This document shows positions 25,797-34,955 of a stretch of 36,677 bases of DNA, in pieces. The position numbers and the translations under genes were made by a program. The notes under the pieces are model-generated. The model was not told the origin of the DNA and ran no database searches. It saw only the letters and a list, made by a program, of their open reading frames with translations. Location: assembly GCA_003166795.1 (NCBI GenBank), contig PMUS01000060.1, positions 11,222 through 47,898 of the forward strand. Reading direction: 5' to 3'. Source of the stretch: Acidobacteriota bacterium (GTDB lineage: Bacteria > Acidobacteriota > Terriglobia > Acidiferrales > UBA7541). Within the stretch, counting starts at the first letter, position 1. The number at the start of each line of letters is the position of its first letter.

Positions 25797-26479
25797 GCAT
25801 TCTCCAGCGCTGTGAATCGAGCACTCGAAATCGAAGTGAAGCGCACGCGGTCTCCGATGGAGAGAAAACTCATGTTGTCTCGGTCCTTGCGGAACATCTC
25901 ACTGGGAGTTCGCCCGATCAGTCTCCAGCCACCAGGAATGGCAATCGGATACACGCCAGTCTGTTTACCCGCAATCCCCACGCTACCCGGCGGCACGCTT
26001 CGGCGCGGCCGAGCCAGGCGCGGCGTCGCCAGAGCTTCCGGCAATTCACCGAGATACGCGAAGCCGGGAACGAAACCGAGAAAGTAGACGACATACGTAA
26101 CCGACGCGTGCAACTCGATTGCCTGAGCGGGTGTCATTCCGTGCAGTGCAGCTACCTCGTTCAAATCGGGTCCGAACTCACCGCCGTAGCAGACGGGGAT
26201 TTCCAATTGCCGCGGATCTGGGAGACGCACGTCCTCCAGCCGAAAGAGATAGCCTCGCAGAATCGCTTCTAGTTCGCTGTGGGTCAACCTCAACGCATCG
26301 AAGTTGATCAGAAGAGAACAATACGCAGGATTAAGGTTGCGAACGCCGGCAATGGGTTCTGATTCGAGCAGGCGCAGCAGTCGCCTCACCTGTTGATTGC
26401 TATAAATTGTGATTTCGTGGCCAAAGCGCACCAGGAGTGATCGATCGCTCGCCGGTTGAAATCGCGCCACTTCAGTCAT
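25793..26479 (-). CDS. pxpB: 5-oxoprolinase subunit B (KipI family)
   Basis: This 228-residue protein is the PxpB (YbgJ/KipI-like) subunit. Diagnostic blocks are the N-terminal DRSLLVRFG, LEIPVCYGGEFGPDL, the FLGFVPGFAYLGELP signature and PGSVGIAGKQTGVYP. The frame is open 29 codons further upstream, but the ATG at 26479 fits the family N-terminus. It is the first gene of the operon, with 182 bp of intergenic DNA before the divergent small lipoprotein gene. Confidence 0.94.
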   Translation of the reverse strand: MTEVARFQPASDRSLLVRFGHEITIYSNQQVRRLLRLLESEPIAGVRNLNPAYCSLLINFDALRLTHSELEAILRGYLFRLEDVRLPDPRQLEIPVCYGGEFGPDLNEVAALHGMTPAQAIELHASVTYVVYFLGFVPGFAYLGELPEALATPRLARPRRSVPPGSVGIAGKQTGVYPIAIPGGWRLIGRTPSEMFRKDRDNMSFLSIGDRVRFTSISSARFTALENA

Positions 26480-26661
26480 GGGAGTCAGCAATTTACGGGA
26501 GTATACAGCACGCGGGATTCTAATTGGTGAGAGCGCCGCAGTGTCTCGGCGGTGCGCTTCGCGCAAAAGGTCGGTTTGTTCCGAACCTCAAATACAATTT
26601 TCGCTTTGTCGGGTATCGAACAGAGATTCCATACCCCGTCAGATAGTCTTGCAGTCCCACT

Positions 26662-27015
26662 ATGGAGAAGGCGAGACTCCCACTCATACTCATCCTGTTG
26701 TGCCTGACTCCTGTCGGCTGTTCCAAACTATGGCGTAAGACTGCGTTGGTTTATTTCGGCTTTGATGATCCCTCGGGAAAATCGGAAGAAGTGACTGAGT
26801 TGGTCAAGACTTGGTCAAGTAGCCCGCCTTGCCCTTACTGGCGCGTAACCACCGATCCGAAGTCAGCGGACTACCGCGTGTTGGTTGGTGACGTGGCTGT
26901 GACCATTGTTGATCGCCAAGGCCAGGTCATCTATAGCGGCGGGCAGGGCGTGATGTACGCCAACGGCAACACCGATGGCAGCGGCATCAATATCTGCAAA
27001 CTGACCGGTGAGTGA
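26662..27015 (+). CDS. small putative lipoprotein, function unknown
   Basis: This 117-residue protein starts with a basic residue pair, a hydrophobic stretch (LPLILILLCL) and a Cys at residue 20 in TPVGC. That is a degenerate lipobox, with Pro at -3 instead of Leu, so lipidation is possible but not certain. The mature part contains YRVLVGDVAVTIVDRQGQVIYSGG, which looks like beta strands, and ends NICKLTGE. I do not recognise a family. No clear Shine-Dalgarno precedes the ATG. Two cysteines in the mature part (SSPPCPYW and NICK) could form a disulfide. Confidence 0.6.
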   Translation: MEKARLPLILILLCLTPVGCSKLWRKTALVYFGFDDPSGKSEEVTELVKTWSSSPPCPYWRVTTDPKSADYRVLVGDVAVTIVDRQGQVIYSGGQGVMYANGNTDGSGINICKLTGE

Positions 27016-27107
27016 CGCAAGGGCGCATGGCGTCCGGGACCGAGGCGCACCCGGTCAAGTTTCTGGCACGCTGGTAATTCAAGGTGGTACCATCGCGCCG
27101 ACCCAAC

Positions 27108-28406
27108 ATGAGCGGCCCGCGCTCTCTTTCCGTGTCGTTTCTCGTGATCCTGTTTTCAGGCTTGTTCCTGCCTGCGGCCGGGCAATCCCAGCCTGCTTCG
27201 CCACCCACTGTCGTGCTGCATGCGGCGCACTTGCTCGACATCCGGAACGGACGCGTAGTGACGCCGGGCGAAGTGCTCGTGCAGGGCGGCCGAATCGCCG
27301 AAGCCGGTCCGGTGGTCAAGCATCCGGAGGGCGCCGAAGTCATCGATCTCGGCGATCGGACGTTGCTGCCGGGACTGATCGACGCCCACGTACATCTGTT
27401 CTTGCATCCCGGCGCTGAGGATCTGCAAACCGTGCAGGAATCGGTGCCGCAGCGCACGATCGCGGCCACTCTCGCCGCGCGCGCTGACCTCATGGCGGGT
27501 TTCACCGCCGAGCGCGATATGGGCACCGAAGGCGCCGGCTCAGCCGATACCGCCGTCCGCGACGCAATCAACGAAGGACGCATTCCGGGGCCGCGCCTGC
27601 GTATCAGCGGCAACGCCATCAACATCCTCGGTGGACACGAAGATGCCATCGGCTACAACCCCGCACAGCACGTTCTGCCCAATGCCGATTACGCGAACAC
27701 TGCTGCCGAGTTGGTGGCCGTTATGCGCCAGCAATATAAGGAAGGCGCGGACTTCACCAAGATTTACGAAACTGGCTCGGATACCGTGCGCGATGGGAAG
27801 GCCTCGACGGTTTACCAGTACACGGAGGCGGAACTGGCTGCCGCAGTCCAGGAGGCAGCGCGCGTGGGCCGGCGTGTCGCCGTGCACGCCACGGGCGAAC
27901 CCGGAACGCTTTTCGCCGCGCAAGCGGGAGTCGTTTCCATCGATCACGCCAACCAGTTGGGCGATGAAACCATGCGCCTGATGCGCGAGAAGCAGATCTA
28001 TGCCGTACCAACCTTCGCCATCTTCGAGTATTTTGCTGACAACGCAACCGTGCCCGCGCAGATAGCGCGTGAGCGCCAATTGCTCGATCTCAAGGTGCAG
28101 GACTTCCGCAGGCAGGTTGCGGCGGGCGTGCCGATGGCGGTGGGTTCTGACGTTGGGCCATTTCCTCACGGCACCCAAGCGCGGGAGTTTGAACTAATGG
28201 TGAAGCACGGAATGACTCCTCTGGCCACCCTCCAGGCTGATCTGTTGAATGGTGCGAAGCTGCTCGGATGGGAAGGACAAATCGGAGCGCTGGAGCCAGG
28301 CTATATGGCCGATATCATCGCGGTGGCCGGCGATCCGCTACAGGACGTCAGCACGCTTCAGAATGTTTCGTTCGTAATGAAGGACGGGATCATTTACAAG
28401 AAATAG
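27108..28406 (+). CDS. exported amidohydrolase-family metalloenzyme
   Basis: This 432-residue protein has a signal peptide (residues 1 to about 25) and an amidohydrolase barrel. Metal ligands are visible as DAHVHLF (H94-x-H96), a probable carboxylated lysine in DFTKIYETGSD, His in VAVHATGE and SIDHANQLG, and the catalytic Asp in MAVGSDVGPFP. It resembles the imidazolonepropionase-like / Xaa-Pro dipeptidase-like group often found in Acidobacteriota, which act on cyclic imides, peptides or related amides. A GTG at 27084 is an alternative start. Beside the isoaspartyl peptidase, a role in peptide scavenging is plausible. Confidence 0.85.
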   Translation: MSGPRSLSVSFLVILFSGLFLPAAGQSQPASPPTVVLHAAHLLDIRNGRVVTPGEVLVQGGRIAEAGPVVKHPEGAEVIDLGDRTLLPGLIDAHVHLFLHPGAEDLQTVQESVPQRTIAATLAARADLMAGFTAERDMGTEGAGSADTAVRDAINEGRIPGPRLRISGNAINILGGHEDAIGYNPAQHVLPNADYANTAAELVAVMRQQYKEGADFTKIYETGSDTVRDGKASTVYQYTEAELAAAVQEAARVGRRVAVHATGEPGTLFAAQAGVVSIDHANQLGDETMRLMREKQIYAVPTFAIFEYFADNATVPAQIARERQLLDLKVQDFRRQVAAGVPMAVGSDVGPFPHGTQAREFELMVKHGMTPLATLQADLLNGAKLLGWEGQIGALEPGYMADIIAVAGDPLQDVSTLQNVSFVMKDGIIYKK

Positions 28407-28476
28407 GCGAAGAGGTCCCCGGCCAGGTTATCGGGATGCCTCTCTATTTCTGAGAGTGATCCTGAATCTTTCGGCG

Positions 28477-29508
28477 TCACTCCTTCGAGACTTTAATCGT
28501 CATCGTTCCGTCTGTGCCGACCACGCCACGCATCATGCCGTTGGTATTGAAGATCATGGCGATATGGCCCTGGTGATCAAGGCCAATGATTCCGCCGTCC
28601 CCATGCTGCGCGACGAGCTCTTTCATCACCACGTCGTTCGCCGCCTCCTCCAACGAGACGTGAAGGTATCTCACGCGCGCGCAGATATCAGCGGCGACCA
28701 CATTGCGTATGAAAAATTCGCCGATACCGGTCGCGGAAATCGCGCAACTGTCGTTGTTGGCGTAGGTACCTGCTCCGATCAGCGGAGAGTCACCCACTCG
28801 TCCGGGCATTTTCAGCGTCGTGCCGCCGGTCGAGGTCCCGGCCGCCAGGTTACCCGCTTGATCGAGTGCCACGGCCCCGACGGTTCCATGCACGTCGTTT
28901 TGAATTAGTAGCGCAGACTTGCCTTTTGCGTCGGCCGTCTTGAGGTCCTGGTAGCGTTTCCATTCGCGCTCGTTGAAGAAATAATAGGGCGACACCAACT
29001 CGATCCCCTGAGATTTGGCGAATTGTTCGGCGCCGTCGCCGACGAGCAGGACATGAGGAGTCTTCTCCATGACCAGCCGAGCGAGGCTGATCGGGTTCGC
29101 AATGTGTCTGACCGCAGCGACCGCCCCGGCACTGAGGGTACGACCGTCCATGATCGCGGAATCAAGCTCGGGTATTCCGTCACGAGTGTAGTAGGCGCCG
29201 CGGCCCGCATCGAAGGCCCCGGAGTCCTCCAGAACGCGGATTGTCGCTTCGACGGCGTCCAGGCTGGTCCCTGCGTGGGCAAGTACGTTGTAGCCGGCTC
29301 CCATGGCGTTGGTCATCGCTGCGCGGCGGATTGCGATCTGCTCCTGTGACATCTGACTGTAATCACCTGCGCCGCCGTGAACGAGTAGAACAAAATCTCG
29401 CGATCCGGGTGAACCTGGTGAGGCGGACTGCTGGCCCTTCGTTCCGGTGCTATTTGCAACGAGAACGAGTGAGAGGCTCGCAATGATAAGGAGATGCGTA
29501 CGTTTCAT
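28477..29508 (-). CDS. exported isoaspartyl peptidase / plant-type L-asparaginase
   Basis: This 343-residue Ntn-hydrolase precursor cleaves isoaspartyl dipeptides and asparagine. After a signal peptide (about residues 1-25) it begins FVLLVHGGAG (39-48), the family start. Autocleavage should expose the nucleophile T209 in NDVHGTVGAVALD, with the downstream GTSTGGTTLKMPGRVGDSPLIGAGTYAN carrying the second Thr, Arg and Asp of the site. The export signal implies action in the periplasm. It is unrelated to the asparaginase-like gene at 14987. It is the last gene of a minus-strand group, 65 bp after the permease gene. Confidence 0.93.
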   Translation of the reverse strand: MKRTHLLIIASLSLVLVANSTGTKGQQSASPGSPGSRDFVLLVHGGAGDYSQMSQEQIAIRRAAMTNAMGAGYNVLAHAGTSLDAVEATIRVLEDSGAFDAGRGAYYTRDGIPELDSAIMDGRTLSAGAVAAVRHIANPISLARLVMEKTPHVLLVGDGAEQFAKSQGIELVSPYYFFNEREWKRYQDLKTADAKGKSALLIQNDVHGTVGAVALDQAGNLAAGTSTGGTTLKMPGRVGDSPLIGAGTYANNDSCAISATGIGEFFIRNVVAADICARVRYLHVSLEEAANDVVMKELVAQHGDGGIIGLDHQGHIAMIFNTNGMMRGVVGTDGTMTIKVSKE

Positions 29509-29573
29509 AGATCTTCCTCCGCTATCGACTATTCAGCTCTGTTCTCTGTGGCCGCGGGCGCGTTGGCGTGGAT

Positions 29574-31124
29574 CTACGCGCGCGATTCGCCAGCAGTTCC
29601 GGTTCTTTCGTGCGCCGGCTGGCCTCCCCACCACCGGGCGGAATAAACAATCGCTCCGGCCACCAGCCACCCCGCGGCGTACATCGGTTCCGCCTTCCAT
29701 CGCAGAATTGCCGAGTGCATCAGGCCAATCCAGGAAAAGGCCGACGCAATCACGCACCAAATCGCCGCTCTCCCAAAGTTACGGTCGATCGCTTCGCTCA
29801 CTACTGAAGAAATCACGAGGACCAAGAAAAGAAACCCGTTGCCGAGCCCTTGCAACGATGACCAGTAGATGGACCGGTTCAACGCAGCTTGCACGCTCGG
29901 ACTGGCCGTCGAAATCTGGAGGGCCGGCAGCGCGGAATTCACGGCGGCCGATACGACCGCGCCCGTCGGCAGCACGAACCCCAATAGAACAGCACTGAGA
30001 TATTTCTTATCGACTCGACTCAACGTCGCGGTGCCGACGCCGACGGAAACATACGCGATCATCGCGGCAAGAATCGCCCACGGAAACAACCCTGCCATGA
30101 ACGAGATCAGGCCGCTCATTACGACCGCGAGGAAGATCACCGGAGTCCAGAACGCAAAACCTAAGCGGGCACCTAGCGTTTTGTACGGAGGGTGCAGTGC
30201 ATAGATCACGGGCGTGACAATGCTCCCAGCCAGGCCGCAGAGCAGCGTACCCACCGCATCGCAGGCCACCACGCTGCGCGCGTCGTAGTTGTCGCCCGCT
30301 GCCTTCGCTCCTTCGACTGCGGCGATGTCTTGCAGCACATGGTAGATCGAGATGGGCGCAATCACGGAAAGATACGGCACCGCGAGGAGCATGGCGCGCA
30401 AAGGTCCTGTGGACGGAACGAACGGAAGGACAAACGATATGCCGGACCACACCGGATGCACGTAGCCCACCATCACGCCGAGAATCAGGGGCACCATCCA
30501 CGCCACCAGAAATGGTGGAAGGTTGTAGCGAGTGATCGGTACCTTGGCGAGCACGGCCACGCACACGATCGTGAGTGCGGCGAGTCCCACCAGCGGCTGA
30601 TCGAACACGCGCTGCAGCAGGACCAGCGCGAGATAGCTGTACATCGCCGCTCCAAACACGGTCATCGAAGCGGGCACGGGAATGTAGCGCCGGAATGCGC
30701 TGGCGAAGGGAGCCGCGGCTAGCTTGATGATTCCCGTCCAGATCACCGCGGCAGCGCTGATTTCCCACGCGCGCTCCGTGTCGTGCGTTTCCAGATACAC
30801 CGGAAGGAAAATCGAAAGCGTGTACGCGAGAATCGCCGGGACGTTATTTCCGTAGACTTGTGCCGTAACGTTGTTACGGTTCTCGCGCTTGCTCAGACGC
30901 ACTCCGAGCCAAGCAAGGCCCGCGGAGCCCATCAGGAGTCCCGACGCGAATCCGGGCACAATATGTTCGAGGCTGAATCGCAGGGAAACGCCAATCGGCG
31001 CAAGCAGCAAAATCGGAATGAACATCTGGGCAATGATGCAACCGACCTGCGCAATCGTCGCGTCGATGTCCCCGCGGCCCAGCGTCCACCACGGTTGCGA
31101 ACCCGCGTTTCCGCCTGATGCCAG
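29574..31124 (-). CDS. polytopic permease (NCS2-like), probable CTG start
   Basis: This protein of about 516 residues has roughly 12 hydrophobic helices with short polar loops, resembling the NCS2 xanthine/uracil permease group, though I see no decisive signature. The first ATG (31025) lies in the middle of helix 1. The frame continues upstream with family-like sequence (QPWWTLGRGDIDATIAQVG) back to an in-frame stop at 31167, which is the stop of the previous gene. No ATG, GTG or TTG occurs in that stretch. A CTG at 31124 lies six bases behind a perfect AAGGAG, so I place the start there. Substrate is unknown; neighbours suggest an aromatic acid or amino-acid derivative. Confidence 0.75.
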   Translation of the reverse strand: MASGGNAGSQPWWTLGRGDIDATIAQVGCIIAQMFIPILLLAPIGVSLRFSLEHIVPGFASGLLMGSAGLAWLGVRLSKRENRNNVTAQVYGNNVPAILAYTLSIFLPVYLETHDTERAWEISAAAVIWTGIIKLAAAPFASAFRRYIPVPASMTVFGAAMYSYLALVLLQRVFDQPLVGLAALTIVCVAVLAKVPITRYNLPPFLVAWMVPLILGVMVGYVHPVWSGISFVLPFVPSTGPLRAMLLAVPYLSVIAPISIYHVLQDIAAVEGAKAAGDNYDARSVVACDAVGTLLCGLAGSIVTPVIYALHPPYKTLGARLGFAFWTPVIFLAVVMSGLISFMAGLFPWAILAAMIAYVSVGVGTATLSRVDKKYLSAVLLGFVLPTGAVVSAAVNSALPALQISTASPSVQAALNRSIYWSSLQGLGNGFLFLVLVISSVVSEAIDRNFGRAAIWCVIASAFSWIGLMHSAILRWKAEPMYAAGWLVAGAIVYSARWWGGQPAHERTGTAGESRA

Positions 31125-31136
31125 GGAAATCTCCTT
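31122..31136 (-). promoter_or_regulatory. Shine-Dalgarno that points to a CTG start codon
   Basis: On the minus strand, AAGGAG (31136-31131) is followed by six bases and CTG (31124-31122). It is the only good ribosome binding site in the 42-bp gap plus the N-terminal region of the permease gene, and it is in frame with it. Confidence 0.6.
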
Positions 31137-31166
31137 CGGTCCGCGAGTGGAAAGGCCGGCGGCCCC

Positions 31167-32159
31167 TCAGATTTTGAACGACTCAAGCGATTCTGGAGCG
31201 AAAAGCTCCGCTGGTTTCAAAAGACGCTTCGCGAGCCCCTGCTCGTGCGAGTAACGCAGAAAGGTTTCCAGCGTGTGCGCGTTCCGCTCGAGTCCATAGG
31301 GCCAGAAGTCCGCACCCATGAGGGCGCGGGTTTCCTCTGCGTGCCGGACGAGCCAGGGCAACATGCAGTGCAGCGCGGCCGAGTCGTACAGCTCGCAGTA
31401 CGCTATCCGCTGCGCTTGCACGAAAGCCTTGTATAGCGATTGCGCCACCCACCGGGATGTTTCATAAACATCGCGGCGGATCACGATGGCGTGCATGATG
31501 GGGAATATTTTCGTCCGCGAGAAATAGTCCTGCTCGATCGCCTGATAGTTTTCAAGGAGGCGGCGCACGTTGCCGGAACCATTGCCAAAGGTGGAAGGCG
31601 TGCGAGCCGTGTACAAGGCGTCGATTTCTCCGGACTCGAGCATCGCGGAAAGCGTCTTCGTGGGCGGGATGGATTCGAGGCGGATGTCCGGCGGCAAGGA
31701 AAGAGCGATTTTCTCCCGGCGCCCCGGCTCTTCTTCGCCGCCGCGAAGATAGATAACACTGGCGACGGGAACCTTATAGTCGTCGCTCAGCACGCCGCGT
31801 ATCCACACGCCGGCCGTCATCTGAAATTCTGGCACGCCCACCCGCTTGCCGATCAGATCCTTCGGCTCGTGAATTCCGCTGTCGCGATTGATAAAAATGC
31901 ACGAGTGCCGGAAGAACCGCGACGGGAATACCGGAATGGCGATCAGTTGCGAATTTTCGGCGAAGAGCGATAGCGCATAGGACGACAACGATACCTCAGC
32001 GACATCAAACTCGTGATGCCGCAGCATGCGAAAGAACATTTCTTCGATCGGAAGGTCCAGACAGATAAGTTCGATTCCGTCCACGGACACGCGCCCGTCG
32101 AACAAGGCGCGCGTGCGGTCGTAATTCGAACACGCCATCGAGAGCCGCAGCTTACCCAT
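31167..32159 (-). CDS. 4,5-dihydroxyphthalate decarboxylase-like / periplasmic-binding-fold protein
   Basis: This 330-residue protein starts KLRLSMACSNYDRTRALFDGRVSVDGIELICLD, as in the 4,5-dihydroxyphthalate decarboxylase family, which has the fold of NMT1/SsuA-like substrate-binding proteins. Further marks are FDVAEVSLSSYA, DLIGKRVGVPEFQMTAGVWIRG and IDALYTARTPSTFG. There is no signal peptide, which favours a cytoplasmic enzyme or ligand-binding protein rather than an exported transporter component. No ABC ATPase or permease is adjacent. It lies 37 bp after the MetE-like gene and 42 bp before the permease, within one operon. The true substrate is unknown. Confidence 0.78.
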   Translation of the reverse strand: MGKLRLSMACSNYDRTRALFDGRVSVDGIELICLDLPIEEMFFRMLRHHEFDVAEVSLSSYALSLFAENSQLIAIPVFPSRFFRHSCIFINRDSGIHEPKDLIGKRVGVPEFQMTAGVWIRGVLSDDYKVPVASVIYLRGGEEEPGRREKIALSLPPDIRLESIPPTKTLSAMLESGEIDALYTARTPSTFGNGSGNVRRLLENYQAIEQDYFSRTKIFPIMHAIVIRRDVYETSRWVAQSLYKAFVQAQRIAYCELYDSAALHCMLPWLVRHAEETRALMGADFWPYGLERNAHTLETFLRYSHEQGLAKRLLKPAELFAPESLESFKI

Positions 32160-32196
32160 GCCTGATTCCCTCGCTCAAGGTGACTCGCCCCGGACT

Positions 32197-33387
32197 CTAC
32201 GTCGGAAAAGCTGTTCGCGCCCAAAGCTGCCTGCTCGCCTTCTCGGCGCCGGCCGACAATGCGCGTAGTTTTGCCCAGGCTATCTGCGGATGGATACGTC
32301 CGCCCAGACCGCAGTCCGTGCCGGCGACGACGTTCTCCCGGCCGACGGCCTCGGCGTACCGCATGATCCGGTCGGCGACCACCTGCGGATGCTCCAGCAC
32401 ATTCGTCTTGTGGCTCACAACTCCCGGGATCACAGCCTTACCCGCGGGGAGCTTTACATCTCTCCAATCCTTCCATTCGTGCTCGTGTTGCGGGTTCGCC
32501 GCCTCCACGGAATACTGGTTAGCTTTCACCTTCAGCATCAAATCGATCACATTTCGGAGCGGCAGGTCGGTGCTATGTGGACCTTTCCAACTGCCCCAGC
32601 AGATGTGGTATCGGACCTTTTCCTCCGGTATGCCCGCCAGTGCGTGGTTGACCAGTTCCACGTGCGACTCGGCCCACTTTCGGAAAGCGGCCATGTCTCC
32701 ACCCATCGAGAAACGCCATTCGTACACGTTGACGATGATGGGATCGTCCAGTTGCACGTTAATTCCGGCATCTGTGATCGCTTTGTACTCCTCCCGCATG
32801 GCCTCTGCCACGGCAGTAGCTTGTTCCTCCGGTTGCTTGTAGTATTCGCCGGGAAAAAAGTTCACACCGGTCACCGCCGCCGTCATGAACGCATCTTCCA
32901 CATTCTTGCCGGCGAGCGCTGCTTTGAAGTTCTTGATGTCGCGCCCGACCAGTTCGTGTCCCGTATATCGGATCGGCCCAACGTTCATCGGGAATCGAAC
33001 TGGACGCGTCGAGGGGCCGGCGTAGGCTTCCGGCGACTTGTAGTAGTCCGCGAAATCCGAACGGTCCTTGCTGCCTCCCATGATCGAGTTCAGGATATTA
33101 AAGTCCGCGGGCAGGTCCCGCATTTCGAACCCGCTTAGCCGTTGATGAATGTAGGTCGCCCATGCTCCGTAATCCACTTCATCCGACATGGGCTTTCCAA
33201 ATTCCCCGTCGTTGACGACGTCTATGCCAGCTTCGACCTGCTGCCGCACCACTTCGGCGACAGCACTCGTCAGCCTCGAATCAAGCTTCTCGGCCGGTAC
33301 TTGCTCGCGGTACATGTTAATCAGATCCGCGGGCCGCGGCAGGCTGCCCACGTGACTCGTCAGTATGCGATTCGTGCTCCGTTTCAT
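32197..33387 (-). CDS. MetE C-terminal-domain-like (cobalamin-independent methionine synthase family) protein
   Basis: This 396-residue protein resembles the C-terminal barrel of MetE and its stand-alone relatives, including epoxyalkane:CoM transferase-like enzymes. It begins ILTSHVGSLPRP as those do. Probable zinc ligands are His and Cys in RYHICWGSW, and the Cys in VVAGTDCGLGGR. The N-terminal half of MetE is absent, as in other short members. The frame is open 79 codons upstream, but the ATG at 33387 starts the conserved part. It heads the minus-strand operon. It is unlikely to be a normal methionine synthase; a zinc-activated thiol acting on a small substrate is the family theme. Confidence 0.82.
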   Translation of the reverse strand: MKRSTNRILTSHVGSLPRPADLINMYREQVPAEKLDSRLTSAVAEVVRQQVEAGIDVVNDGEFGKPMSDEVDYGAWATYIHQRLSGFEMRDLPADFNILNSIMGGSKDRSDFADYYKSPEAYAGPSTRPVRFPMNVGPIRYTGHELVGRDIKNFKAALAGKNVEDAFMTAAVTGVNFFPGEYYKQPEEQATAVAEAMREEYKAITDAGINVQLDDPIIVNVYEWRFSMGGDMAAFRKWAESHVELVNHALAGIPEEKVRYHICWGSWKGPHSTDLPLRNVIDLMLKVKANQYSVEAANPQHEHEWKDWRDVKLPAGKAVIPGVVSHKTNVLEHPQVVADRIMRYAEAVGRENVVAGTDCGLGGRIHPQIAWAKLRALSAGAEKASRQLWARTAFPT

Positions 33388-33648
33388 ATCGTTGTGGCCC
33401 CCCAGCACCAACTGCGCCGCCTTATAGCGCACTTCTGGTGAGCCGACAAGCTGGCGAGTGTTTCTCGAGCAACATCTGCCCGTGGCCGCCCGGTCCAGCT
33501 CCCAGGTAGTTGCTACAATAATGCCAGTCCGATCAATGGCCCCATGCGTCTCGGGATAGCGAGCAGGGTCCAACGCAATCCGTGACTGGACCGCTGGCGA
33601 CAACATCGTCAGCGTTGTGGACAACGATTCGCGATCAAATTATTCAAC

Positions 33649-33660
33649 GAGAGGAATCTG
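33649..33660 (+). promoter_or_regulatory. purine-rich site before a probable CTG start
   Basis: GAGAGG (33649-33654) precedes the in-frame CTG at 33658 by three bases. The spacing is short for a Shine-Dalgarno, so this start is less certain than that of the permease at 31124. Confidence 0.4.
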
Positions 33661-34797
33661 GCCATCGACGAGGCAAACATTGTAATCATCGGCGGCGGCG
33701 TGGTTGGCTGCGCGATCGCGCGCGCTCTGTCCGAGAAGTGGGAAGATGTCTTTTTACTTGAAGCGCTTCCCAAGCTGGGACTTGGCGCCAGCTCGCGCAA
33801 CAGCGGTGTCATCCATTCAGGTCTGTACTATCGTCCTGGGTCGCTCAAAGCACGACATTGCGTGCGTGGGAATCACCTGACCTACGAGTTTTGTGCGTCC
33901 CATGGCGTGCCTCACCGTAAGACTGGCAAGCTCGTGGTGGCCTCGTCCGCGGCGGATTCCGAGGAGCTATCGGCCCTCGCCGAGAACGGGCGCGCGAATG
34001 GTGTGCCGGATTTGCGGATCGTTGACCGCGCCGCGATCCGCGCTCGAGAGCCTCGCATTGAGGGTTGGCAAGCCATCGACGTTCCGTCCACCGGCATCGT
34101 TTCGAGTGAGGAACTCGTAAGAGCGTACGCACGCGTTGCCACGGACCGGGGCGCAAACATTGTGACCAACGCGAATGTGGAGAAGTTGGAACGCTCGCCT
34201 GACCGGATTCGCGTCACCTCAGCCGCCGGTGAGATCGAAGCGCGCTGTTTGATTAACAGCGCCGGTCTCTATTCCGACGAGGTCGCGGGCCTCCTCGGCT
34301 CGAAAATGGCGGAGCATAAGATCTACCCTGTTCGGGGCGACTACTGCGAGCTTTCCCGCGCCAAGGCAGACTGGATTCGCGGGCTCGTCTATCCCATGCC
34401 CCGTTCCGATGGGCTGGGCCTCGGCGTGCATTTTACGAGGACGCTTTGGGGGAACACTCTCCTCGGTCCCACGGCGCGATATGTCGGGGACAAGAATGAT
34501 TACGAGCGCAACCGCGTGTCTGTCGAGGAGTTCGCGGAAGGCGCACGCCTCTTGCTTCCTGGAATTGAAGCAGCCGATCTGGCGCCTGCTCATTCTGGAA
34601 TCAGGGCGAAACTGACTCCGCCCTCGCAACTCTCCAGCGGACACTTTCACGGCACTGGAATGCCTGACTTCATCATTCAGCGAGATCCTGAAGTCCCCAA
34701 TGTCGTTCATCTCATCGGTATCGAATCCCCGGGGCTTACGTCCGCCCCTGCCATCGCCGAGCATGTCCGAGAATTAGTGGCGGAAATCCTGGCCTGA
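33658..34797 (+). CDS. LhgO-like FAD-dependent oxidoreductase, probable CTG start
   Basis: This protein of about 379 residues belongs to the DAO-type FAD oxidoreductases, closest in appearance to L-2-hydroxyglutarate oxidase. The dinucleotide-binding motif is NIVIIGGGVVGCAIA; the block GLGASSRNSGVIHSGLYYRPGSLKA and the C-terminal HLIGIESPGLTSAPAIAEHV are typical of LhgO-like enzymes. The first GTG (33700) cuts through the GGGVVG motif, so translation must begin earlier. The open frame upstream holds no ATG, GTG or TTG near the motif. CTG at 33658 would give a normal N-terminus. It is divergent from the MetE-like operon across about 270 bp. Confidence 0.85.
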   Translation: MAIDEANIVIIGGGVVGCAIARALSEKWEDVFLLEALPKLGLGASSRNSGVIHSGLYYRPGSLKARHCVRGNHLTYEFCASHGVPHRKTGKLVVASSAADSEELSALAENGRANGVPDLRIVDRAAIRAREPRIEGWQAIDVPSTGIVSSEELVRAYARVATDRGANIVTNANVEKLERSPDRIRVTSAAGEIEARCLINSAGLYSDEVAGLLGSKMAEHKIYPVRGDYCELSRAKADWIRGLVYPMPRSDGLGLGVHFTRTLWGNTLLGPTARYVGDKNDYERNRVSVEEFAEGARLLLPGIEAADLAPAHSGIRAKLTPPSQLSSGHFHGTGMPDFIIQRDPEVPNVVHLIGIESPGLTSAPAIAEHVRELVAEILA

Positions 34798-34955
34798 GAA
34801 CTCGACGGAACGCCGTCTCGCTGGTTTACTGGCTGGGTATGCTCACGGAGATTGGATCTGACGGGGCGCTCTCCACGTTGCTGGAATTCGTGTGAGCGCG
34901 GAACTCGCTTACGGAATTGTCCCTGGGTCGTGCCAATCCCGCCGACCGCGCGGAA

